Source: Spirulina sp. CS-785/01 (lineage in GTDB: Bacteria > Cyanobacteriota > Cyanobacteriia > Cyanobacteriales > Spirulinaceae). Taken from it: DNA of 64,000 nt. Numbering within the stretch: the stretch's first letter is position 1; each line of letters starts with the position of its first letter. The notes beneath the pieces are model-generated. The model was not told the origin of the DNA. It saw nothing but the letters and a program-made list of their open reading frames with translations, and made no database searches. Shown here one piece after another: positions 19,579-29,161 of this stretch. The DNA lies in the NCBI RefSeq assembly GCF_028330525.1, contig NZ_JAQMSD010000175.1, forward strand, positions 1-64,000. Direction: 5' to 3'. The translations under genes and the position numbers were made by a program.

Positions 19579-20817
19579 GTGACCACTACACCTATTAATC
19601 CTTCACAAACTGCAACACAACCCGACTCCCTCGGTCGTTTCGGACAATTCGGCGGCAAATATGTCCCGGAAACTCTAATGCCTGCTTTGAGCGAGTTAGA
19701 AACCGCTTATCAACGCTACAAAAACGACCCGGAGTTTCTCGAAGAATTAAATGCTCTCCTGCGCGACTATGTGGGGAGAGCTAACCCTCTCTATTTTGCC
19801 GAGCGACTGACGGCCCATTATGGGAAACCGGACGGCACGGGCCCCCAAATTTACCTGAAACGGGAAGACCTCAACCATACGGGGGCCCACAAAATTAATA
19901 ATGCTTTGGGTCAAGCTCTTTTAGCCCGTCGTATGGGCAAACAGCGCATTATTGCTGAAACAGGAGCAGGCCAACATGGGGTTGCTACGGCGACTGTGTG
20001 CGCCCGTTTTGGCTTAGACTGTGTGATTTATATGGGAGTCCAGGACATGGAGCGACAAGCGTTAAATGTCTTCCGAATGCGTCTCATGGGGGCGACGGTG
20101 CAACCTGTGGAAGCGGGGACGGGGACGCTCAAGGATGCGACTTCTGAAGCTATCCGCGACTGGGTGACGAATGTGGAGACGACCCATTATATTTTAGGGT
20201 CTGTGGCGGGTCCTCATCCCTATCCTATGATGGTGCGAGATTTTCATGGAGTTATTGGCCAGGAAACCCGTGAGCAATGTCAGGAGAAATGGGGCGGTTT
20301 GCCGGATATTCTCTTGGCCTGTGTGGGTGGGGGGTCCAATGCGATGGGGTTATTTTATGAGTTTGTGCGAGATGCTTCGGTGCGTTTAATTGGTGTTGAG
20401 GCTGCGGGTGAGGGGGAAGGCACGCTGAAACACGCGGCCACCCTGACGAAGGGCCGTCCTGGGGTGTTACACGGGGCGATGAGTTATTTGTTACAGGATG
20501 AGGAGGGCCAGGTGACGGAGGCTCATTCGATTAGTGCTGGGTTAGACTATCCTGGGGTGGGCCCGGAGCATAGTTATCTCAAGGATAGTCAACGGGCGGA
20601 GTATTACAGTGTTACGGATGCGGAGGCGGTGGAGGCGTTTCAGCGTTTATCCCGTTTGGAGGGTATTATTCCGGCGTTGGAAACGTCTCATGCGTTTGCC
20701 TATCTGGAGACGTTATGCCCTACGTTGGAGGGGAGTCCCCGTATTGTGATTAATTGCTCTGGCCGGGGGGATAAGGATGTGCAGACGGTGGCGAAGTATT
20801 TGGAGGGGAATGGGTAA
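19579..20817 (+). CDS. trpB: Tryptophan synthase beta subunit
   Basis: A 412-residue protein with the TrpB core: [19 protein letters not shown] at the start of the conserved region, the PLP-lysine segment [14 protein letters not shown], the glycine-rich phosphate loop GGGSNAMG and the C-terminal SGRGDKD. It condenses indole with serine to make tryptophan, working with TrpA, which is not nearby. The start is a GTG, just before [10 protein letters not shown]; no upstream ATG is in frame. Gene length is normal. Confidence 0.97.
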   Translation: MTTTPINPSQTATQPDSLGRFGQFGGKYVPETLMPALSELETAYQRYKNDPEFLEELNALLRDYVGRANPLYFAERLTAHYGKPDGTGPQIYLKREDLNHTGAHKINNALGQALLARRMGKQRIIAETGAGQHGVATATVCARFGLDCVIYMGVQDMERQALNVFRMRLMGATVQPVEAGTGTLKDATSEAIRDWVTNVETTHYILGSVAGPHPYPMMVRDFHGVIGQETREQCQEKWGGLPDILLACVGGGSNAMGLFYEFVRDASVRLIGVEAAGEGEGTLKHAATLTKGRPGVLHGAMSYLLQDEEGQVTEAHSISAGLDYPGVGPEHSYLKDSQRAEYYSVTDAEAVEAFQRLSRLEGIIPALETSHAFAYLETLCPTLEGSPRIVINCSGRGDKDVQTVAKYLEGNG

Positions 20818-20823
20818 GGGAGG

Positions 20824-20953
20824 TAAGAAATGGGGTTTCTTATGCTCGTTGGGGTTAATTCTTGCCATTTTATGCAGAAACCCGGTTTCTCGACTCCTAG
20901 ACCTATCTGGGAAGTAAAAAATGATCCCCCCTAACCCCTCTTGAAAAGGGGGG
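20824..20953. repeat. Cluster of three hairpin repeats between trpB and the RNase D-like gene
   Basis: This 175-base gap holds an inverted repeat TAAGAAA/TTTCTTA at 20824-20842. A perfect AGAAACC-C-GGTTTCT palindrome follows at 20876-20890. A C6/G6 hairpin (CCCCTCTTGAAAAGGGG inside) lies at 20926-20953. The last is a very common cyanobacterial intergenic element and could end trpB transcription. Confidence 0.65.
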
Positions 20954-20991
20954 AAAAGAATAAATAACATAACTAACAAATAATCCAAAAA

Positions 20992-21627
20992 ATGACCAAT
21001 TTAGATGATTTTCAAGTGTGCGAAGGTGATTTAGATGAGGAGACGTTTAAGCGGTATCAACAGGCGGATGTGTTGGCGGTGGATACGGAGACGATGGGGC
21101 TAATTCCACAGCGCGATCGCCTCTGTCTGGTTCAAGTTTGCGATGCCCAAGGATTAGTCACGGCAATTCCTATCGCCAAAGGGCAAACCACTGCCCCCTA
21201 TTTAACTCAATTAATGGAGGATCAAAAGATTGTTAAAATTTTCCATTATGCCCGCTTTGATGTGGCACAATTTCAACACACTTTCGGGGTGTTAACTCAA
21301 CCGATTTTTTGCACTAAAATTGCCAGCAAACTCGCTCGCACTTATACCTCTAGCCACGGTTTAAAGGCGTTGGTGCAGGAGTTAGAGGGGATTGAGTTAG
21401 ATAAATCTTCTCAGAGTTCCGATTGGGGAAATGTCTCCAATTTATCTCTCGAACAGTTAAGTTATGCGGCTAATGATGTGCGCTATCTTATTAGTTTACG
21501 AGAGAAGTTAATGGAAATGTTGGGACGAGAAGAACGCTTGGAGTTAGCCTATCGTTGTTTTCAATGTCTTCCGGTGTTTGTTGATTTAGATTTAAGTCAT
21601 TTTAAGGATATTTTTCAGCATAAGTAG
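20992..21627 (+). CDS. RNase D-like 3'-5' exonuclease (DEDDy family)
   Basis: A 211-residue single-domain exonuclease. Exo I is VLAVDTETMGL, Exo II is KIFHYARFDVAQF and Exo III is YAANDVRYL, giving the DEDDy set of Asp, Glu, Asp, Tyr and Asp. E. coli RNase D trims tRNA 3' ends, but that enzyme has two extra HRDC domains absent here, so the protein matches the short cyanobacterial form and its substrate is not certain. It lies downstream of trpB after a repeat cluster and ends facing the rhodanese gene. Confidence 0.92.
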   Translation: MTNLDDFQVCEGDLDEETFKRYQQADVLAVDTETMGLIPQRDRLCLVQVCDAQGLVTAIPIAKGQTTAPYLTQLMEDQKIVKIFHYARFDVAQFQHTFGVLTQPIFCTKIASKLARTYTSSHGLKALVQELEGIELDKSSQSSDWGNVSNLSLEQLSYAANDVRYLISLREKLMEMLGREERLELAYRCFQCLPVFVDLDLSHFKDIFQHK

Positions 21628-21688
21628 TTTTGGGTGATGGGTAATGGGTAATTGGTAATGGGTAATTGGGGATTGGGGATTCAACACC

Positions 21689-22048
21689 TTAAACCCATCC
21701 TGACTCGATGGGATAACCAAAGGCTTGCCATGCGGCTACACCGCCCCGTAATTCGGAAACGTGAGTAAATCCGGCTTCCCGTAATTTTTCGGCTGCGTCT
21801 GCGGTTTCGGTGTCGCTGTTGCCGTAGATGTAAATATCCCGATCGCGCTCTAATAATTGCTCGATACGCTCCACTAATTCCCCCAGAGGAATGGGGATCG
21901 CGCCGACAATGTGACTGGTGTTGAAATCCTTGCGATCGCGCACGTCAATAATCGTCAACGCTGGCTCACCCCAGTCTAAACGGTATTTTAGCTCATCGGC
22001 ACGGGATTTCGGTTGGAGGGGCGGTGGTGTGGGAAGAAAGTTTAGCAT
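21689..22048 (-). CDS. Rhodanese-like domain protein lacking the catalytic cysteine
   Basis: A 119-residue single rhodanese domain: LTIIDVRDRKDFNTSHIVGAIPIPL at the centre and ELRGGVAAWQAFGYPIE at the end. In active rhodaneses the loop after the fourth strand reads VYCxxxxRS. Here it is IYIYGNSDTETA, with Gly instead of Cys, so sulfur transfer by persulfide is not expected. A binding or regulatory role is more likely. It faces the RNase D-like gene across heptamer repeats. Confidence 0.9.
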   Translation of the reverse strand: MLNFLPTPPPLQPKSRADELKYRLDWGEPALTIIDVRDRKDFNTSHIVGAIPIPLGELVERIEQLLERDRDIYIYGNSDTETADAAEKLREAGFTHVSELRGGVAAWQAFGYPIESGWV

Positions 22049-22354
22049 TTTTATACGGAGTAATCTCTACCTCTATTTTAAGAATTATAAAAATTTTTCG
22101 TGTAATCATTGACACTAAAATTAAATTATGCTCCAGAGATAGTCTGCGGTTTTTGCTGTTGTGAAGATATATTGATGTCAGAGACACTGAAAACAATGGA
22201 GGCCGGATCAGCATCTCACTGTATCTCACCGTGAATGGCCGATCTCCCCCCATTGTCTCAAGACTCCAAGCAATCATCAGGGTGCCAATGAATCGACAAC
22301 AAAACACAAGAGTCAGGGACGACTTACCAACCCTGGCCCAAGGAGGATTTTTGG
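22049..22354. other. Divergent intergenic region between rhodanese and cyclase genes
   Basis: About 305 bases with no convincing gene. It is A+T-rich near the rhodanese start and must hold promoters for both directions. A strong Shine-Dalgarno AAGGAGG at 22339-22346 precedes the cyclase ATG and supports that start. Confidence 0.6.
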
Positions 22355-24373
22355 ATGTGGCGCGGATTTCGGACTTCCCTCCCCCTTATTCTGGGTTTAG
22401 TGATCATTGCCTTCCTTTGGGTCGTCCCCCTACAAGCACAACACCCCCTTAATCCCATCACCCTTAACCAAAATTGGCAATATCGCCTAGGGGACTCCCC
22501 CACCAACGCCAAAGGACTCCCCCAACTGTTGGATGAGTCTCCCACCTCTGCGGACTGGCAACCCTTATCCGTCCCCAGTCACCTGGAAATCCCCCCAGGG
22601 ACTAACTTTTTTTGGTTAGCCATCCCCCTCCCCAGCAAAAACTGGTCTTCTCCCAGTCTGTATTTACGGGGAATTCCTCATATTTTAGAAGGCTATTTTC
22701 AAGGCCAACCCCTCTTTACCTTCAAGGGAGTGGATGCAGACAACAACCTCATTCACAGTGAAGGGGCCTTCCCCATCATTTCCTTACCCGACCCCTTACC
22801 CCAAGACACCCTTTATTTGCGGGTTCATACCGATGAAGCATTAAGAATCCCCCTCGGTTATACCGGGCTTCCCTTAATCGGCAATAAACCCGATCTCATT
22901 CGTCATTTTTTCCTCGCCGATAGCTTACAAATTGCCCTCGGTTTTCTCTTTGTATTTTGCGGCATTTTCCCCCTCGCCATCTCCCTCTATAAACGAGTTA
23001 ATAACCTCTATACAGCCTTCGGGTTATTTAACCTCGTGCTGGGCATTTATACCCTCACCTTCTCCAATGTTGTGAGATTAATTTTAAACTACGGAATGGC
23101 TGTCACCTTCATTCATCACAGTGCATTCCATTTATTACCCAGTATTATTTTAATTTTCTATGAACAAGCCTTCAGTCGAGAAAACCACAATATTATCCGG
23201 CGACTGTGGCAAATTCATCTTTTTTATGCTCCCTTAGCCTTAATTTTGGCTGGCAAGGGACTTATTACTTGGAATGAAGCCGCCCTCCCCACCCAGTTTT
23301 TAGGGATTTTTAGTGCCTTCTGTCTCATCTTTTTCGCTTGTAAAAATGCCCTCAAAGGGAAACCCGAAGCCAAAATCTTTACTATGGGCTTTTCGAGCTT
23401 TTTAATTGCCGCTATTCATGATATAATTGTCTATGTTTTCCCTAAATTGTTTATCGGGCTACGTCTTTTCCCTTGGGGAATGTTACTGCTTATTTTTTGC
23501 CTTGCGTTAATCCTAGAAAGACGCTTCACCCATGCCCAAAATTACTTAAAAATTTACAATAAATCCCTGCAACGATTTGTCCCCTATGAATTTTTTGAAG
23601 CCTTAGAAAAAGAAAGCATCATTGATGTAAAATTAGGGGATCAAGTCCAGAAAGAAATGGGGATTTTATTTTCGGATATTCGCTCTTTTACCAGTATTTC
23701 CGAAAGTATGCCCCCCAAAGATAATTTTAACTTTTTGAATGCCTATTTAAGTCAGGTGGGGCCAGTCATTCGGCAAAATCATGGCTTTATTGACAAATAT
23801 ATTGGGGATGCAGTCATGGCACTCTTTCCCAACTCCCCAGAAGATGCCATGAATGCAGCATTAGCAATGCAGCAACAGGTTCAAGAATTTAATGCAGTGA
23901 GTCAGGAAAAAGGCTATCCTAATATTAATATTGGCATTGGGGTTCATTGGGGCAGTTTAATGTTAGGAACAATTGGGGAAATTCAACGAATGGAAACCAC
24001 TGTTATTGCCGATGCGGTGAATTTAGCCTCTCGTTTAGAAGACTCTACAAAGCAGTATTATGCAAGTTTTTTGGTGAGTGATGAAATGCTGAACAAATTA
24101 GCCAATCCAGCACAATATTGCTATCGGTTTTTAGGGCAAATTTTAGTAAAAGGAAAGCGAGAGCCTGTTGGGGTTTATGAAATTTACGATCATGATCCTC
24201 CAGCGTTAAAGGCATTTAAAACAGAAACGAAAGAACAGTTTGAGATGGCGATTCAGTTTTATGGGATGGGTAAGTTTAAGGAAGCTAAAGCGATTTTTCA
24301 AGAGTTATGGGGAATAAGTTCCCAAGATAGGGTGGTTTGGGTGTTTTTATTTGTGTTATTACAGAAGGTGTAA
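22355..24373 (+). CDS. Membrane adenylate cyclase with 7TMR-DISM sensor
   Basis: A 672-residue protein. A signal peptide (about 1-29, ending LQAQ) leads to an extracellular beta-rich DISM-type domain (about 30-175). Seven hydrophobic helices follow at about 185-395. The class III cyclase domain lies at about 425-600. Metal ligands are Asp 441 in LFSDIRSFTSIS and Asp 485 in DKYIGDAVM. The Lys in FIDKYIGD and the Asp in VIADAVNLASR are the adenine-selecting pair, so cAMP rather than cGMP is the expected product. A short helical tail follows. The strong SD just upstream fixes the start. It probably senses an external ligand, identity unknown. Confidence 0.92.
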   Translation: MWRGFRTSLPLILGLVIIAFLWVVPLQAQHPLNPITLNQNWQYRLGDSPTNAKGLPQLLDESPTSADWQPLSVPSHLEIPPGTNFFWLAIPLPSKNWSSPSLYLRGIPHILEGYFQGQPLFTFKGVDADNNLIHSEGAFPIISLPDPLPQDTLYLRVHTDEALRIPLGYTGLPLIGNKPDLIRHFFLADSLQIALGFLFVFCGIFPLAISLYKRVNNLYTAFGLFNLVLGIYTLTFSNVVRLILNYGMAVTFIHHSAFHLLPSIILIFYEQAFSRENHNIIRRLWQIHLFYAPLALILAGKGLITWNEAALPTQFLGIFSAFCLIFFACKNALKGKPEAKIFTMGFSSFLIAAIHDIIVYVFPKLFIGLRLFPWGMLLLIFCLALILERRFTHAQNYLKIYNKSLQRFVPYEFFEALEKESIIDVKLGDQVQKEMGILFSDIRSFTSISESMPPKDNFNFLNAYLSQVGPVIRQNHGFIDKYIGDAVMALFPNSPEDAMNAALAMQQQVQEFNAVSQEKGYPNINIGIGVHWGSLMLGTIGEIQRMETTVIADAVNLASRLEDSTKQYYASFLVSDEMLNKLANPAQYCYRFLGQILVKGKREPVGVYEIYDHDPPALKAFKTETKEQFEMAIQFYGMGKFKEAKAIFQELWGISSQDRVVWVFLFVLLQKV

Positions 24374-24646
24374 TGGGGGGGGTGTTGTCGGTTGTGTGGA
24401 GCGTCGCGTAACCCAACATTAGGAAGGTTTATAATTATCTTTGTGTAAGCTCTAAAGAGCTTACTATGAACAGATAAAAGCTAATTTTTGCCCCAATAAG
24501 CTGTTCGTTATCTAAACCAAAATATCAAGAATTCCAAAAATCCCGTAATGCGACCATCTTGGTCGCTACGGTATCCCAATTTAAAGGTGTGACGGCTTAA
24601 CCAACAACCAATAACCAACTACAAATAACCAATAACCAATTAACCC
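24374..24646. repeat. Hairpins and heptamer repeats after the cyclase gene
   Basis: This gap has no gene. A perfect inverted repeat GTAAGCTCTAAAGAGCTTAC lies at 24445-24464, a second hairpin with arms GCGACC/GGTCGC at 24543-24571, and degenerate AACCAAT heptamers at 24598-24644. The first hairpin shares the TAAA loop of the 5815 palindrome. Confidence 0.7.
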
Positions 24647-25747
24647 CTAATTTTGATGAGGGGGAATGCCGAAGGGGAAATCAAAAATAACTTGGTTGAG
24701 TTCGTTGCGGAGGATGGCTTCGGACTGTTCATCCTCTAGGCGTTGAGCAACGGCAATGGCGTTATTATACAAATTCTGCGCTTGTTGTCGTTCGCCTAAA
24801 CCTGCATAATATTTGGCGTATAAGTGTAAAGCCGCTAATTCTTGGGATAAGTTGTCTGTAGCTCGCGCTAATGTTACCCATTCATCTAAGGCTTCAAAGG
24901 CCGGACTTAATAACCCGGTTTTCACATAAGAAATGGACAACCCGCGTAAGGCGCGAAAATGGTTGTGAAGATCATTACTTTCTTGGGCATACCATCGGGC
25001 TAAACGGTACTCCGGTAAGGCTAAGTCGTGTTTCCCCCAGGCTTGATAGGTATCTCCGGCATTGTTGAGGGTGTTGGCTTGGCCGGAATAGTCATTAAAC
25101 CGCCGACGGAATTCTAAGGCGCGTCTGTACCGTTTAATGGCGACGGCATATTGTCCTTCACGGGTGGCTAATAAGCCTAAATTACTTACACTGAGGGCAA
25201 TGCCTTCTTGACTGTCAATACTTTGGGCAATGTCTAGGGCTTGTTGAAAACTCGCCCCAGCCCCGTCTAAATTTTGATTAAACAGGAGAACAGTCCCTAA
25301 ATGGTTTAAGGCATCCACTTGGCCGCGAAAGTCCTCTAAGTCTCGTAATACAGCTAAACGACGGCGGATATAATATTCGGCTTTGGCATATTGTCCCAAT
25401 TGACTGTAACCGTTGCCTAATGCTTCGGCTGCGGTGGCTAGGGCGGCATCATCTCGAATTTGTTCATAGAGGTCTAGGGCCCCTTCCCAGAGTAATACAG
25501 CCCGTTCGTAGTCGCCACGGGCGGCGGCTTGGCGGCCTTGACGGACTAAAAAATCGGCTTCGTTGCGGAGCGTTCCGGTTTCCGTGTTGCCTGGGAAGCT
25601 CTCGCCTTCTGGTCCCAAGGGGGAGTCGGCCCCCGGAATTAATAATTGTTGGTCTAAGTTATCGACGGCCTGAGCGACAACTCCAGAGGGAAACAGTAAA
25701 CTCAGACTAGATATGATGCCCCATAGCCCAATTAATTTAAGATTCAT
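24647..25747 (-). CDS. Secreted or periplasmic TPR-repeat protein
   Basis: A 366-residue protein from the ATG at 25747 (MNLKLIGLW). Residues 1-26 form a signal peptide ending VVAQA. From about residue 60 to 350 there are roughly seven tetratricopeptide units with the expected Gly/Ala/Tyr spacing, for example ALGNGYSQLGQYAKAEYYIR and NLGLLATREGQYAVAIKRYR. TPR arrays bind partner proteins; no enzyme domain is present and the partner is unknown. Upstream is a run of AATCAGT heptamers starting right at the start codon region. Confidence 0.85.
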   Translation of the reverse strand: MNLKLIGLWGIISSLSLLFPSGVVAQAVDNLDQQLLIPGADSPLGPEGESFPGNTETGTLRNEADFLVRQGRQAAARGDYERAVLLWEGALDLYEQIRDDAALATAAEALGNGYSQLGQYAKAEYYIRRRLAVLRDLEDFRGQVDALNHLGTVLLFNQNLDGAGASFQQALDIAQSIDSQEGIALSVSNLGLLATREGQYAVAIKRYRRALEFRRRFNDYSGQANTLNNAGDTYQAWGKHDLALPEYRLARWYAQESNDLHNHFRALRGLSISYVKTGLLSPAFEALDEWVTLARATDNLSQELAALHLYAKYYAGLGERQQAQNLYNNAIAVAQRLEDEQSEAILRNELNQVIFDFPFGIPPHQN

Positions 25748-27701
<1,954 letters not shown>

Positions 27702-27826
27702 GTTGAAGCCTGAGTGGCGGCACGACAGGAGAGTAAGATGAGAGTAAAATTTTTCTTTGACTCTTGCAAATTTGGGGGCGAAGGACTCTAGACTAAAATC
27801 AGGGTCCATCATAACCAACCTAAATC

Positions 27827-29161
27827 ATGACTCCTGTCAACCCTTCTCCACTCAATTCCTCGGGGCGATCTAAGATCGCCCCCCAACAGCCAGATTCTAG
27901 CCCTGCCCATGATTCTCAAGCCTCCCCAGACCTGAAAGAACAACTCTTGTCTTACAGTCATAACAAGTTTACGGGTAAACTCTCCCTACAACTGGTGACG
28001 GGTGAACAATGGGAGTTGTATTTTAGTTTAGGGCGATTGGTTTGGGCAACGGGTGGCTTTCATCCCGTCCGCCGTTGGTTACGTCAGCTTTGGCGGTGTT
28101 GTCCAGATATTTCCCCTTCTCAGCTTAATTTACGTCGCTCTGATCGTTGGGAATGTTGGGATTATCAAGTGTTGGCCGTATTAATTCAGCGTCAACTGTC
28201 CCCTACAAAAGCAGTTGTGGCGGCCATGTTAGGGATGATCACAGAAGTTCTCTTTGATATATCCCAAACTTGGGAGTTAACCTCCCGTAAGAAGAAATTA
28301 CAACGCAATCCTAAAAGTCGTCACACCCATAAACCTCTGTACCGACTGACTCCCTATCCAGGGGTGCGGCCTTCCCACTCTAGCATTTTGCCCCAGAGTT
28401 CCACTTGGTCTTTAGAGGCGGCCTTTTTACAAATAGAGTTAGTCTGGGAACAATGGTCTCAGGCCACCCTCTACAAATATTCGCCTAATTTCGCACCCGT
28501 TATTACTGATCCCTCTCAACTGCAAGAATACGCACCAGAAGCGACGTATCAGAATTTACGGAAATTATTAAACGGACAACGAACTTTGCGGGATGTGGCC
28601 ATTCTCTGTGAACAGGATTTATTGACGGTGAGTTGTTCCCTACTGCCTTATATTCATCGTCATTTGATTCAATTGACTCGCATCCCTGACTTACCCTGTC
28701 CAGAATTTCAGGGTAAACCTGCTGTTATGTTGCGGAAAGAGGGACTTTGGGAATGGACTGAACCTACTGAACCCACCTTAATTGCCACATTGGTAGAGGA
28801 TGAGGAACACCGTCAGACCTTGGATGAGATTTCCGATTGGTTTCATTATCGGACGGTTGCGATCGCTAGTAATAAATCCCCTCTCCCCGTCCTCCTCCAA
28901 CAACAACCCAATTTAATTGTCTTAGAGAATAGCCAATCTGTCACCAATAGTTACGATCTCTGCTCGAAAATACGCGCTTCAGCCAGTTTTCAGCAAACCC
29001 CCATCATTATTCTGACTGACAAGAGTAATATGATTGACCGAGTACGGGCCAAGTTTGCGGGGGTAACAGATTTCTTGGTGAAACCCATTACCCCCGAAAA
29101 AGTGAAAGCACTCTTTGATCAATATCTCTCAGATACTGCTTCTGATGCTAGTCCAGATTAG
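27827..29161 (+). CDS. PatA/TaxP1-type protein: PATAN (DUF4388) domain plus degenerate receiver
   Basis: A 444-residue protein. Residues about 40-140 form the PATAN domain (LLSYSHNKFTGKLSL then ELYFSLGRLVWATGG), the middle is helical, and about 322-440 form a receiver. In the receiver the phospho-acceptor position is Glu 367 (NLIVLEN instead of DLILLD), while the acidic pair (VED), the Thr (IIILTD) and the Lys (FLVKPIT) are kept. PATAN proteins act in phototaxis, heterocyst pattern and cyclic-di-GMP-linked control. The Glu substitution suggests a phospho-independent, perhaps constitutively active-like state. The 3' end overlaps the convergent lipoprotein gene by 14 bases. Confidence 0.85.
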   Translation: MTPVNPSPLNSSGRSKIAPQQPDSSPAHDSQASPDLKEQLLSYSHNKFTGKLSLQLVTGEQWELYFSLGRLVWATGGFHPVRRWLRQLWRCCPDISPSQLNLRRSDRWECWDYQVLAVLIQRQLSPTKAVVAAMLGMITEVLFDISQTWELTSRKKKLQRNPKSRHTHKPLYRLTPYPGVRPSHSSILPQSSTWSLEAAFLQIELVWEQWSQATLYKYSPNFAPVITDPSQLQEYAPEATYQNLRKLLNGQRTLRDVAILCEQDLLTVSCSLLPYIHRHLIQLTRIPDLPCPEFQGKPAVMLRKEGLWEWTEPTEPTLIATLVEDEEHRQTLDEISDWFHYRTVAIASNKSPLPVLLQQQPNLIVLENSQSVTNSYDLCSKIRASASFQQTPIIILTDKSNMIDRVRAKFAGVTDFLVKPITPEKVKALFDQYLSDTASDASPD

